A DNA stretch of 64,000 nt, taken from assembly GCF_040183065.1 (NCBI RefSeq), contig NC_091127.1, positions 106,486,334 to 106,550,333 of the forward strand, given 5' to 3'. Origin of the DNA: Periplaneta americana. Lineage: Eukaryota > Arthropoda > Insecta > Blattodea > Blattidae. The first letter of the stretch is position 1. Each line of letters starts with the position of its first letter. Made by a program: the position numbers and the translations under genes. Positions 20,030 through 32,480 of the stretch are shown in pieces. The notes beneath the pieces are model-generated. The model was not told the origin of the DNA. It did no database searches and saw nothing but the letters and a program-made list of their open reading frames with translations.

Positions 20030-21599
20030 TCTTCGCTCACTTTTTCCAAGTGTTTCCACATTAGGAATAATAATTTGGGGGGTTTTAAAATATTAATTTC
20101 ATAAAAAAAACCAGTACTTATAGCTTCTTCAGTCCCGAATTTATATTTTTTAATTGAAAAAAAATCGGTCACATAATCATTCTGGGGTTCCAAAAATCCC
20201 AAATCAAGTCTTCACAAAAAAATCAAATTTTGGGTCAATTTTGATTCTTGGTGCTCCCAAATTTTAAATTCTAATTTATAATTCTGGTATAGAATTGTTG
20301 CTAAAGTGATATTCATCATTTCTATCAAATTTAATTTTTCAAAGTTTTCAAAAGTATCCATCCAAGACATTGCAAAAAATTAAAAGAAAATTATGTAGGC
20401 CTATACTATACTCTACAACAGGACTGAAGAGGATAGATATTTACCCTATTTTGTAATATGTTTTCAAGTCAGCTCACTGGCTATATGAATTCTTCACCTG
20501 GATAAGGCAGAGTACTGACCGGCCACTGAACGAATCACACTTTTATCACTGCCAATATGGCGCCATAAACTAATTTTCGTCACTTTTATCACAGCTACAA
20601 TACATTTCAGTTCTTATTGTACTATCACTACATTAACACATTTAATATTTCACAAAACCTACACTAAACGAACTGAATGCAAAATGAAAGTCGCTATATT
20701 TTATTCCCGCTATCACGATCCACTTTTACTAGATGGCACTCGACACGAGTAGCAGGGATGGCAATGTATGCAAACGAAATGATACTAAACGTGAGGAATG
20801 TTACTGCAGGTGTGTAGTATTGTGAGACAGGTTAGGTTTGGTTAGATTAGGTGAGTATTATGTGACAGGTTAGGTTAGGTTTGATTAGGTGTATAGTATT
20901 ATACGAGAGGTTAGGTTAGATTAGGTGTGTAGTGTTATTACTATTTTGGTGACACTGAAATCCACTCCTCTGCTGCAAATTAAGTCACAGTTACGAAATA
21001 TGGCCGTTTCTTCATTCACGCACGACAATTTTCATATATAAGTAGGGTACGTACTCGTATTTGGGGCGGGTTGGGTGGGCACACAGCTCTCCCAGTGATC
21101 ACATGAATTTCTACTAATCAATACTATAAATCCAAAGCACTTTCAAGGTATTTTAGCAATTTTCTACAGTGCCAGGAACATAAGTAATCTTCACCCTTCA
21201 CTTTCCAAACTACCTTCGCTCTGAAAATTAGACCATTTTTTTTCACTCGCTCTAAAAATTAGACCATTTTTTCCACTTTTACGTCAAAAACCTTCTGTAT
21301 CGCGTGCTATAGAAAACCACGACATCTGTGAGTAACCTCGTCATAGTCCTCGGTGTCTTGTCCAGTGGTGGGGTGTGATTTGAATACCCCTGATTTTGTC
21401 GCTGTGATAGATTGTCACTGGTTCCGACTGTGATTATAGTTCCAAAATCACAAATTCTATAAATCGGCATCTCAGACCGATCCTACGTGATTAATAGAGA
21501 TGGCCTATGTACGTGTAGGCCTATATGACAACTCCAGAATCCAGATAACTGCAAATCAGAAGATTAACTTGAAGGACAACATATCTGGGATCTAATTAA
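20030..21599. other. No gene; scattered short TTAGG units at 20820-20940
   Basis: AT-rich presumed intronic or intergenic sequence. Three short stretches of GGTTAGGTTAG-like sequence, each with a GATTAGGTG-like unit, lie about 50-60 bases apart at 20820-20940, forming a small degenerate tandem array. Confidence 0.55.
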
Positions 21600-21602
21600 T
21601 TA

Positions 21603-23918
21603 CACTAGTCTGCGATGAAATTCCTGCCTCCAAAGTTTTAATGTTTTTAGGGTATTTTTAGCATGCTGAAATCAAATTCAAAGCCAAAAAGTTCCTATCA
21701 CGTACCATTTTCTTGTTATTTTAATTTTCTTATAATATATTACGACAATTTATAGCATAATTATTTAAACTGTAATACTTTAACATATGTAGGTTTAGTA
21801 TGTTAGGATATGAAAACCAAATGTATTCAACATATTTTTAAGGTGTTTATATTGAAAACCAAGGACTCTGAATGTTTCTTAGCAGATATGGGGTGCAAGC
21901 ACATTAGGAAGTTAGGGCGAAATAACGTGCAGCCTTGTCATTATTTTTATTTGTGAAAGCTAGAAATGTCAGCCACTCCTTGGTGAGAGACTGAACTCAA
22001 CTCGTCTAGTTTCTCTCACATTTCATTAGTCTACGTTTCATCTGGAAACGAAACGAAATCAGTTTGAAGCTTTATTGTGGAGTAGAATGTTGAAAGTTTT
22101 TAGCCCAGTAAGAAAGTATTTATCATGTTTCATCGCGGATGTCTAAATAATCCAGACCACTTTTGTTATATAACTTATGTAGGATATACACATGCCTAAG
22201 CAGAGGTGTAATATTACAGATTTTGTGAAAAAGTCATACCATGCCAATTTGGAATCAAACTAGGGCACCACACAAAGTATGTAGAGTATGCAGTGAAGAA
22301 CTTCGTCATTTGATCAATTGGAGAAGACCGTTGCTATCTTTTGGAGTACCTATGGTTTGGAGAGAGCAGTCGAACCATAGTAATGACTGCTACTTCTGTT
22401 CGTGTGATGTGAAGGGGTACGATTCTAAACATAAAAATAAAATCGTATATTCAGTTGTTCGGTCAGCCATTTTACCTGTGCCTAATGTACCAATCTCTTT
22501 GCGACCAGAAAATCTTAAACAAACATTATTCTATTGGTACTGACAACGTGAAATAGGCTTGAAATACTTTTTCTCCGAAGATGATAATCTTGTATATTGC
22601 AGTAATGTGAAAGAATTTATGCTAAAACTTGGACTTCCAAACTATGACCTAAGTGAATGGAGACTGTTCATTGATGCTCCCAAGCCAAGTTTAAAGGATT
22701 TCCTCCTTCATAACGGAAACATTTTTGGTTCAGTGCCTGTTGCCTATTCAGTGATCCTCAAAAAATCATACACAAATTTGCAAATGCTGTTATTGCGACT
22801 ATACTATAGGAACACAACTGGCAAGTTTGTGATGATTTCAAAGTTCTTAATATGTTGCTAGGTCAACAATCTGGTTTTACCAAATTTCCATGCATTCTTT
22901 GCCTGTGGGATAGTAGGGCACGAGTTGATCACTGGACTATGAAAGACTGGCCACCTCGACAAAATTTGGAAGTAGGTTGTAACAATGTTGTGCGCCAAAG
23001 CTCTGTGAGTTCTTCTAAAGTTGTGCTGCCATCTCTCCACATCAATCTTGGCTTAATGAAACAGCTTGTAAAAGCTTTAAATCAGGAAGGAGGCTGTTTT
23101 AAGTAGATATGTGAGAAATTTCCACTACTATCTGAAGCAAGTTGAAAGAAGATACATATTTAATGGTCCTGACATAAGAAAACATGTCTGGTGCAGCATT
23201 TAAAAACTGTATGGATGAAAAGGAGAAATCAGCATGGATGTTGTTTTGTGAAGTTGTTTTAAAATTTCTTGGCAAGAAGGATCGTAATTACCGAAACATT
23301 TTGGCTAACATGCTAGAAACATAAAAGAATTTGGTTGTAACATGAGTATCAAAATTTTCTCTTTTCTCAGCTATATTATTTTTTCAGCTAAGAGTAGGCC
23401 TAACATGAAAGATTTCACAAGGATCTGTAGGATTTCGAAAGAAGGTACCAGGGACGCGGGAGCATCAGTATGCTTGGTGATTATTGTTGGATGTTAAAAC
23501 GTGAAATACCTGAAGACAAATATAAAAGAAAGAGGAACAGGAGGACTTTCTCAACTAAGAAGCAAGTGGTGTAATTTTTTGTGTGATACTTTGTGTTAAT
23601 TTATACATCCAATAGTGAAGTAAACAACACAAAACATAGCAAAAACACTCTAGTGACATGCATGAACAACCACACACATAATTTCAGCAAGTTGTGTCTT
23701 TTAAATACTGTTTTTGAATTTTAAATAAAAAAAGTGAAATGAAAAAGTTTGTGATGAAATTCACGTAATTATAAAATACATTTAAAGTGATTTTGCAAAC
23801 AAACCTGACGTGATAGAAGCAAACGGATTGAAAATTCGAATTCAGCACATCGACATTATATAAAATCACATTACTTAGTTTAGGCAACAAACGCAAAGTT
23901 GAAATTCGCAGGCTAGTG
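21603..23918 (+). mobile_element. TIR element with CACTAG ends and TTA duplication
   Basis: The ends CACTAGTCTGCGA (21603) and inverse CACTAGCCTGCGA (ending 23918) are flanked by TTA at 21600-21602 and 23919-23921. The 2316-bp interior holds one broken protein of unknown function in the middle third and AT-rich arms. CACTA-type ends with a 2-3 bp duplication are typical of EnSpm/CACTA elements, but TTA also fits PIF/Harbinger. The superfamily is left open. Confidence 0.75.
22193..23575 (+). pseudogene. Cysteine-rich protein of unknown function, broken copy
   Basis: The copy starts at ATG 22193 (MPKQRCNITDFVKK). A frameshift follows and the frame continues HKVCRVCSEELRHL, then SFGVPMVWREQSNHSNDCYF and CSCDVKGYDSKHKNKIVY. 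A second open stretch gives EWRLFIDAPKPSLKDFLLHN and GSVPVAYSV; a third gives KFPCILCLWDSRARVDHW and LPSLHINLGLMKQLVKALNQ. The 3' end gives short pieces including FLGKKDRNYRN and DYCWMLKREIPEDKYKRK across frames. I recognise these motifs as a protein family present in many unannotated copies in arthropod genomes, without an assigned function. Cysteine pairs (CRVC, CYFC, CILC) suggest metal binding. At least five frameshifts or stops make it non-functional. Confidence 0.75.
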
Positions 23919-23921
23919 TTA

Positions 23922-25433
23922 TCGAACCACTCTAGAGGTTAACTTCGGCAACTCTTTGATACTCAAGCTACAATGCACTCTCTGTAGTTCTATATTCTTC
24001 CACGAATGACTTACCTTCGTAAACATTCTTGGGCGAATATACTCACCCACACATCGCCATAACACAAGTCAGAGTCTGTTTTGTTTTTAGTAGGCCTCTC
24101 GCCGTGCTATTCGCCTTTGTTGATATAAGACATGGCACCGGTATGTCAATTCAATTCTCAGACGAGCCAAAAAAAATAAACATTTGTCGGCTAGTGATGT
24201 GAAACATTGAAATGTTTTGATTGAATATAGTGTTAATTTATACTCCATATTGCTAAAGGCGATTAATTTAGGAGAACTTGACAATTCAACCCTCATTACT
24301 CATTTCCATAAAATCTCAATAATCGAATGTTATGGAATGTGTGAAAAAGAAAGTGAACACATCACTGATCACCAGTTAAAAGTAATGGTTTGTGTCCCAA
24401 GACAAAGATTTGTGTTCGGTACATTACGGGCTTTACTATGCGTTTTGATTGTAATATCGAGATTCATTCTCGTTTTGTTCCCATATATATTACCCTAGCA
24501 AAGAACAGTTATAATCCTTAATTTTTTTAAATGGCCACTAATTGAAGACTTGATGTACCCCAGACAAGCTGGGACTTGCAGCAACAATAAACTTCTACAT
24601 TACGACTAATTATGGCTTTACAGTTGAAACCTGGCATGTATTGCCTGTCATCATCTTTAATGTCATCCGAACACAGAAATCACATTGTGACAAAATCGCT
24701 ATTATCTGTCACAGTGATTTTTCCGGAGCTGTCACAGTTCGTAGCAGAGACGGCAAAACGCTGTCACACACCACCTCTACTCTTGTCACTTATATATTCC
24801 CTCATCTAACCTTCTCCACCATTGCCACATTCCTTGGTCTCATGTCTAACCCACTCTAACTTTGTTACATTGCTCGGCTTCATGTCATCTAACTTAACCT
24901 ACCTTTAGCTCGCAATATTTATGGAAATACACACCGGCAGAGGGTAAAACAAAAGTGCAACAGATCCTCATGATGAGACGCTATCAATGATATGTACTAA
25001 ATACGGTGAAGTCACGGTGTCATTGAAATAAATAATTACGAAGATAAATAGATATAGGACCATTGATTTTTGTACTCCGGATGACAAAATAAAACTCTGT
25101 GTTATAAAGAACTTGTAGCCCTATTTCTAGCGTTCAGATAAATTATAACTGAAGGAAGGAATAATGAAACATAATGAAAATGTTTACAAAAATTGATAAG
25201 TTATCGTCTTATCAAAGGTTTTGAACCTTTGAGCATTCGGATTCATTCTGTAATTCTTATAAACGGACAATACAAGCAGAGACATAGTGCATTACCATCG
25301 CTTTAGATAACATAGCACTGTTAGGATAAGTTATTGCTATTCCCTGCTTGAGGGAGATAAATGTTTGTATTTTCTCGTGGAAATAAAATATGTTTATAAT
25401 ATGACTTGAGGCTTTCCCGGCGTTTGATGTAGA
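23922..25433. other. No gene recognised
   Basis: Several open stretches of 60-90 codons occur (for example 24217-24498), but none has recognisable motifs, start context or splice structure. Confidence 0.45.
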
Positions 25434-25616
25434 ATAACTCTTCTCAGGTTCTCAGGCAGGTGAGTTGGAGATTTGCTTCCAAACTTTCGACGGCTAGCTG
25501 TGCCATGGGACATGGTCTCACATCACTTCATTCCCTGAAGAAGATGGCAGAGCTAGCCGTCGAAAGCTTGGAAGCAAATCTCCAACTCACCTGCCTGAGA
25601 ACCCGAGAAGAGTTAT
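25434..25616. repeat. Near-perfect 65-bp-arm hairpin (fold-back)
   Basis: The left arm 25434-25500 and right arm 25550-25616 are inverted copies with three or so mismatches (GCAGGTGAGTTGGAGATTTG, TTTCGACGGCTAGCT), separated by about 50 bases. The arms start and end ATAACTCTTCTC. It may be a fold-back MITE or two head-to-head repeat ends. Confidence 0.8.
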
Positions 25617-25812
25617 GTTTATAATAATATGTATGTACGTATATAAACAAATAGAGACAAAATCGTCCACTATGCCATTGTTTTAAAAGAAATATTGTTT
25701 GGAATAAACGGTGTTTCAAAAGTAAAGCATAATTGCAATTAATTGAATGAAGGGATTTTGAACAAAAATCTCAGATACGCAAACCTTATATTTAGTAAAT
25801 AAGGAATATTTT

Positions 25813-26483
25813 TATGGAAACAAAATATTTTTCAGACTATTGTTGTGCGAATTATGACGTCACTGAGAACATTTTTTAAGGACACCCTATAATTTTTATG
25901 TAATATTTCATTTATTTTGTACAGAAGTACTAAGGTTAATATTGCTATGGTAACAATTTTATAGTTGATATGTTATTTTGTTACGCCCTGTATTATGGAA
26001 ACAGTTTTATTGAAGAAATCGACATAAATATGATATTTTAAACTGAAAACGAGAGAATTGAGATTCCGATTAAGGTAGGATTTGGTGACAGAAAATGTAC
26101 ACAAGATGTATACACATTTTCGAACGATATTCATCCAAATCGGGTACCTATTTCTCTGTCAACTATGAGTAGAATGGAAGCGAAATTCAGAGAGCATGGA
26201 CATGTCTGAGACGTAAGATCATTTTCTGTCAAAAAGATCTTGTTTCATGTTGATCTCATCAATAAAATTTGTTCAATAATATTCAGAAAGTAGCAAAATA
26301 TATCAACAATAAAATTGTTACCATAGTAACCATAATCATAATGGTTCTGTACAAAACAAATGAAATATTACATAAAAATATGCTTTTTCAGATGTTATTT
26401 AAGAAACTATAGGTGCCATTTAACAATGTTCTCGATGACGTCATAACTCGCACAACAATAGTGACAAAAATATTTTGTTCCTA
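25813..26483 (+). mobile_element. mariner/IS630-type element with ~160-bp inverted termini, right end cut
   Basis: The arms 25813-25970 and 26305-26483 are inverted copies (CTATTGTTGTGCGA, TTATGACGTCA, TTTATGTAATATTTCATTT, CTATGGTAACAATTTTAT). The interior near 26150-26210 reads PNRVPISLSTMSRMEAKFRE and HGHV, the second helix-turn-helix of mariner-type transposases. No catalytic domain remains. The right arm stops where another element (ACACCGTGTCCC end) begins. Confidence 0.72.
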
Positions 26484-26935
26484 CACCGTGTCCCGCTTAG
26501 AGGAATCGAGAAATACGAGTAAGTGCTAATTTAAAGTATAAATAATGGCTTTATAACATAACTTTTTATACAACTTGATGTAAAAACTCTCCGAGTTTCG
26601 GAGAATGGTCAGTGGAACTCGATGTGTGCGCTTCGAGCTACACTGAAGACATCCAAAAGGTACTCAACCTTCTACCAAGTGTTCCATAACTTTTCTGGAG
26701 TGATTAGCGCAGCTGCATTTGTAATGCGTTGTCTCAGTTTTTCCAAAGTGTCAACTGTACCACGTTGGTACACAACATTCGTCATAAAGCCCTGAAAGAG
26801 GTTAATGGGCGATAAGTAGGTTGACCTAGGTGGCCAGGCTGAAAAACCGATCCTGGGAGAGTTGATCAATCTACACATGTCCAGATAGATACACATTCCC
26901 TTTGATTGTCGCCTCATTCTATTTTAATTACAATT
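26484..26935 (-). pseudogene. mariner/IS630-type transposase C-terminal fragment
   Basis: The minus strand from 26917 reads INSPRIGFSAWPPRS, a broken SPDL-equivalent (STYLSPINLF), then VVYQRGTVDTLEKLRQRITN and LITPEKLWNTW, the usual tail of DDE_3-type transposases. Beyond it the sequence reaches a terminal motif ACACCGTGTCCCGCTTAGAG (from 26482), related to the end of the element at 27286. The 5' part is missing and the third catalytic Asp motif is altered. Confidence 0.72.
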
Positions 26936-27019
26936 ATGCGTTACTTGTGAAAATCCCTGTGGACTACATGTTACTGTATATTATATGCAACTTAAGATAA
27001 AGACGTCAGGTGTATAGAG

Positions 27020-27256
27020 GTAAATGTATGTTTTCATGATCTCGGCAGTAGAATGGGGTGAAGAGGTCGGCACCTCGCTTCGACCGCATTTTATTCCCGG
27101 AAAGGACTCTGTACTCAATTTGACAGGAGGCTGAGTGGACCCCGAAACCGTTCTGGAAGTTTCATTAACAAGAAAAATCTCTTCACCACACGGAATTGAA
27201 TCCCGGACCTACCATCCGCAGTTAGTTGCTCTACGGAGCTACCTGTGCGCCGTTAC
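27020..27256 (-). mobile_element. tRNA-derived SINE, minus strand
   Basis: The minus strand begins with a tRNA-like head (A-box-like GTAGCTCCGTAGAGCA near 27240, B-box GGGATTCAATTCC near 27210). A body follows with AACGGTTTCGGGGTCCACTC and CAATTTGAGTACAGAGTCC. It is a different SINE family from those at 885 and 60140. No clear target duplication was found. Confidence 0.65.
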
Positions 27257-27285
27257 ATGTCGTATATATTTTGTATAGGCCTGTA

Positions 27286-28652
27286 ACACCGTGTCCGGGC
27301 TAGAGGTATCAAGAAGTAATTGTTCGCCATTTATTAACAGAAGGATAATATATTATTTATTATATGTTTGGCACAGGATGCAGAAACTCTCCAAGATTTC
27401 ATTTCAATAACAACAATGCTAGAAATCTATACAACAAAACAAGAAAATTGAAGAAAACAAAAAAGATAGATTTATCATTGATGTCACGAATTGTTAACAG
27501 TAAATATTAATCATTCTGATTGAGCGTAAAATATGGACACCACAGCAAAACGTGAAGTGCATGCTTTGGCTTGCTGAATTTAAATCTGTTACTAGAGTTC
27601 GACATCGATTTCGCCTAGAATTCAACGTGGATCCACCTACGTCGAAATCAATTTTGCAGTGGAGTAGAACTCTTAAAAAGATAGGATCCTTGACTCCACA
27701 AACAGGCAAACATTCCAAGAGAAAAAATAACTGAAGAAACGGTCGATCGTATACGAACTGCATTCAATTGGAGGCCAAAGAAGTCCATTAGGCAGGCTAA
27801 TCATCAGTTATAGATTCTCAAATCAACTGTTCATGACGTTCTTCATGAACGACTCAAACTACGTGCACACAAGCTCCAACTTCTGAACGATAGAAGATTT
27901 AGACAAAATTTTGCAACGCATTGACGAAAACCCTTCATATCTTGAGTAAGTGGTATTCAGTGATGAAACTACATTCCATCTCTGCGGTAAAGTTAACCGC
28001 CACAACTGCTGCATATGGGGGTCCAAGAACCCTCGTGCTGTAGTGGAATACCAAAGAGAGTCGGAAAAAATTAATGTTTGGATGGTGTTAATGCACAAAG
28101 CAATTATTGGTCCATTCTTCTTCTTCTTGGAGAAAACCGTGACTGGGCATAGTTACCTTGATATGCTAGATAATTTCACTATGCCCCAAATCCCTCTTGG
28201 ATCAACATTTCAACACACCACATTATCACCATGATGTCAACAGTTTCCTTCATAGAAATTTTCCTCGTCGTTGTATTGGAAGAAGCGGACCCAAAGCATG
28301 GCCGACAAGGTCTCCTGATCTGACTCTGTTAGATTTCTTAGCATGGGGTTTTATCAAGGACTTTGTGTATCAACAACATCCAATCCAAAATTTGTTACAA
28401 TTTAGACAACGCATCAGATTAGCAATTGACGGCATAACGCCTCAAATGTTGCAGAAACACTTGGAGGAAATTGGAATATTGTTGGGACATTTGCAGAACA
28501 ACAAGAAGTCCTCACATTTAGATATACTGAACTGGATGTGAAACATGAAGAATTTTATATAACATTAAAACAAAATAATTTTCAGTTAATTACTCTCATG
28601 GTTAAGTCAGGTTTTTCTGTTATTTCTTGATACCTCTAGCTCGAACACGGTG
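27286..28652 (+). mobile_element. mariner-type transposon, near full length, defective
   Basis: The termini ACACCGTGTCCGGGCTAGAG (27286) and inverse ACACCGTGTTCGAGCTAGAG (ending about 28652) match for about 30 bases through GTATCAAGAAGTAA. A TA lies at or next to each end. The 1.37-kb body contains one plus-strand transposase pseudogene, so length and content match a complete mariner-type element. Confidence 0.85.
27543..28541 (+). pseudogene. mariner-type (DDE_3) transposase, broken
   Basis: In order along the plus strand: an N-terminal helix-turn-helix stretch (MLWLAEFKSVTRVRHRFRLE, then DPPTSKSILQW; 27552-27734); SIRQANHQ-like remains; the first catalytic motif VFSDETTFH (Asp at 27962-27964) followed by NRHNCCIWGSKNPRAV; KTVTGHSYLDMLDNF; and the third motif TRSPDLTLLDFLAWGF (Asp at 28317-28319). 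The region of the second Asp is lost: the frame passes from IPLGS to NTPHYHHDVNSFL without the usual QQDG motif. Several frameshifts divide the frame. Related fragments lie at 26484-26935 and 11641-11910. Confidence 0.87.
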
Positions 28653-28654
28653 TA

Positions 28655-29359
28655 TATATACGTGCTCAACCGAGATGTAAACATTGAATGATCTTAATAA
28701 GAAAATATTCCTTTCTACTGAAATGAACTTTCTCAGGCGCTGATGCAGAAAGTCTCTCGCACGAAGGTAGGTAAGAAGTATGTAATTAAGGATAAAATGA
28801 GATATAATGGTTGACACTTTTGAGACATAGCGGTTGATCTGGTAAGGTAATGTTAGAGAAATGAGAGAACGACTAGCATCTCACCAGAAATATTAGATAT
28901 GATTCTTTGTGACAGAAGAATAGGAGGAAAACCTTCAAATACAACTGACATTCAACAACGCTTCATGAAATTGATAATAAAACTTTGTGTTGTACTAGTA
29001 GACTGTATTGTAAACATCTTCTGTATATATTTCAACTATAATGACTATAAATTAAGACTTTATAGTACTGTAATAGCTATTAAATTTTTTGACTTGTTTC
29101 ATATTCTTGCTGTGAAGCAATATACGAATACCATGGAATATTAATAAATATAATACAATACAAAAAGGCAAAAAACGCAACCTGTGCAATAGAACAGTGG
29201 GACCGAAATAAGTTCAACTATGAGAATTGATTTTACACCACAACATTAACTTAATGGTAATTTATGTTGTATTAGCGAGGGAGGCGAACGGATTTCATTT
29301 GCACTCTGATCATACTTGACATTGTAAACATAAAATCTCTCGAGACGTAGGGTTTAGAT
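28655..29359. other. No gene recognised
   Basis: AT-rich spacer with no repeat ends. The open stretch at 28899-29144 has no recognisable motifs. Confidence 0.4.
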
Positions 29360-29822
29360 CAGTGTTATTCAACCGTGGGTACGCGAATACTTTTTAAGAG
29401 GTACGTGAAATTTAAAATAAGCTTATGCGTTTCATGAATGATGGAAGCTAATGATTGGATTACAAATCCGTTTTCCACCACAGCCTTCAATTCCTCTGAA
29501 CTTCCCGCAAATTGAAAAAGTTTGCTAGAAATGTCCGTCGGTAGTGAAATGAAAATTAAATTCGAAAACTTGTCAATTTGTGACTTTTGGTGTTATGCTC
29601 GCAAAGTATATGGATCTTGGTGACATTGCCATTTTACACTTTTGCCATTTTCCAATACTTATTTGTATAAACAGGGTTTCTCTGCATTGATATCAGTCAA
29701 AACGAAACACAGAAATCTCTTTAATCCAGAATCATCTGATACATTCAAGATGATTCGGCCAAAAATCGAGGAGCTGGCGTGCAGAAAACAATAGACATCT
29801 CATTAGCAGGACAGAACCACTT
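29360..29822 (+). pseudogene. hAT element remnant: terminal repeat plus transposase C-terminus
   Basis: A hAT-like left end CAGTGTTATTCAACCGTGG (29360) is followed almost at once by the transposase C-terminal dimerisation region. That region reads LPFSNTYLYKQGFSAL and SVKTKHRNLFNPES (29640-29735), then MIRPKIEELACRKQ. This pattern is typical of the ZBED5/SCAND3-like hAT group. An AGAACCACTT sequence near 29813 may be the eroded right end. Most of the transposase is deleted and the frame has stops upstream. No convincing 8-bp duplication was found. Confidence 0.7.
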
Positions 29823-30678
29823 AAGTTAATAATATAATAACTTTTCTTTTCTATGATATCTGTAATGTTATTTCTTTAATTATTTAATAGCATGATTATC
29901 TCTTTTATAGTTTAAAAATAGATGATTTAATAATTAATGAATTACTGTTTTTTCTCAAGTTTAGATATAGTTACGTACCGTAACACGGGGTGAATCCGAT
30001 CAAAACTTTTAGTTTTCTAAGCGTTACCCATACAAGGTTACGTTCTAGCGAAGCGCTAATTTAATTTTATAATCTTCTATTTTCCCTCTTATTGAGGTTC
30101 TGGCTAAAATGTACATACAACTATTATCAGGCAGTACATCTCACTTGCCCATTTGTGTCAGAGGAAGAACAATTGTTTGTATACAACTGAAATCTGATTG
30201 GTGATTATGTCGGCGATGTATGCAATGGAGGGGGAAAGAAACTGGCCACCATACCCCATAATCTCCTGACCTAGTTGTCTCGTAAGTGGTGCCTTATTGG
30301 TGTCACGAAGATACTACAGCAGTAGTTCACCAGAAGGGCATATACCAACCAATCATACAAACGGCCTCGTCAGGCGAGTCTCCAACTGATCAGTAGAATT
30401 AGAAGTTCGTACATCGAATCTATGAAGTTAACTACGTCGCGTATTATACAACTCGTGTTGTTTACATCAACTGAGAGTAGTAAAGGTACTTCTACAGAGC
30501 AATTTTATGTTTGAATCAAAACATTGCTCGGTATATTCAGGTAGACAAACTAAAACTATTAGAGTATAACATATATTTAGGAAAGCGACTTATATACCAC
30601 ATTCTTTTCTTTCTAGAAAATGGTGATACATTTTAAATAAAAATGAATTAGCTATGTTCTTTAAGTGTCACTAATAAA
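29823..30678. other. No gene recognised
   Basis: AT-rich sequence between two hAT elements. No coding frame or inverted-repeat pair found. Confidence 0.4.
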
Positions 30679-31820
30679 ATTCTGTTTAGTGATAGGCGAT
30701 AGTCGATAGTACTATCGATAGTTATGACTTAAGCTATCGAAACTATCGATAGTCAAATTGTTTCCAATACTATCGATATCGATAGTGATTATTGATAGTA
30801 TCGAAAAAAGGGAAAAACATAATGATATTATAAGTGTTTCAAACTGGAGTTCGGCAACATGATTATTTTTCAGAAGTAGATAGCAACGATTCAGTCAGAA
30901 ATTACTCTTTCCTTTGCAATCAAGGGAGAACAAAATCGTTCTGCATCTCTCGCATAGATAACAGACTAGGCCCAGAAATGATAGTGTCCCTTTATAACGA
31001 GAGTTGAGACATTAGATGGTTTCTTTCTGATTGGCTGGAACCAGTTTTCATGACCTCCAGTAATCTACAAAATTATGCGAGACAATGTTGCGTAATTATA
31101 ATTTATAAACTTAATCCTACTGTCAAGTACATTGTTTGGATTTTATGTCTACTTAACTACAAGGTACGCATATTTCATTATGTACTCATTTTTCATATGC
31201 AACTAAACAAATCCAACATTCTATTTTCACTCATCCGTTTCTTTTATCATACACCATTCACCCAAAACTAAGTAGGCCTAATTTGGCCAGGAAATATTTG
31301 TGTTCACTGGGATCTTTAGTTCCCTCGGAAAAACTTTTATCCAAAACTTAAAATTTAATGAAATGCGAAACAGCCTGCGTCCCAACAAAGTGGAAGTGCT
31401 TATTCTAATGGAAAACTTTTCCTTGGAGCAATGATGGCTAATGTTGGGACTTCAAGGACAAATTATAATATTGTGTGTTATTAGTATGTAATTCAGATTC
31501 TATTCAGTATATATTATTAAATTAATAGTTCAGTACGCGTTTTCATATTAATTCAGAAATATATCCAGTTAAAACCAATTAACAAAAATGTTTGTAATGA
31601 CTAGACTTTGTTGAATTGCCACACGCAGCATGCAATCAGGTTGCCGATATAGAGTAGTATAGAGGAGGTGAGCGGCCGCCCGGTCTCGTAGTATAAGCAG
31701 TTCATGTTAAGAGTTGTGACCGGTCCAAATAGATAATAGATAGAGCAGCTACAGCTAATGTATACCTATGTAAGCACTTGTTTTTGCGTTACTGTAGTTT
31801 GAATAGTCAAAACTTAACAT

Positions 31821-32480
31821 TTGTTCAGTGCAGACAAGAATTCAATCAAACATACTACAATGAGAGTGTTGCTGTTCCAAACAATTGCCCCTGGAATACC
31901 CTTACCCTCGCAGCCGGTCTTGACCCGTTGGGGAACGTGGCTGGATGTTGTTAATTATTATGCAGAACATTACGGCAAAATAATGGAGGTAATTCATGCA
32001 TTGGATAACACAGACAGTTCCGCTGTTGCAGCTGTAAAATCATTCCTTCTGAACAGCTATTGGAAGATATTCTATTCATTGATTCTGATTTTAAAATCGT
32101 GTCAAAGCATCGCCCTGTTAGAATCGTCTAAACTACAACTCTCAGAAGCCCTTAATATAGTGGATAAAGTATCACAAACCGCTATTCAAAATAACAATTC
32201 ACTAATTGCAGAAAAAGTTAAATGTAAGTTCAGAAACATTATTTGTAAAAATTCTGCCTATTCACAATTTCGTATTATAAATGATGTACTATCAGGTCAC
32301 GAAAAGATGTCTGAAGTTGGTGTACTAAAATATAGTGACTTCCTGTTTTTCAAATATGCACCTATTACGTCGTGTGATGTTGAACGTACATTTTCCCAAT
32401 ATAAAAAGTGTTGGAGTGACCATCGGAGGAGGTTCACTTTGCAGTCGCTCAAAATGTACAGTTTCCCTGAAAAGGAATGA
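31821..32480 (+). pseudogene. hAT transposase, C-terminal portion (219 codons open)
   Basis: The longest open hAT frame in the window. The start contains PLPSQPVLTRWGTWLDVVNY, the TRW motif found ahead of the hAT dimerisation region. The end contains KYAPITSCDVERTFSQYK and SLKMY, the dimerisation helix. The segment corresponds to roughly the last third of a CGGBP1-like hAT transposase. No upstream catalytic or zinc-finger exons were recognised between 30800 and 31820, so the copy appears 5'-deleted, although this exon itself has no internal stop. Translation from the ATG at 31821 is not established. Confidence 0.78.

Noticed and set aside
31050..31271. 73-codon open stretch upstream of the hAT transposase exon
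   Set aside because: No zinc-finger or catalytic hAT motif; AT-rich composition explains the frame.
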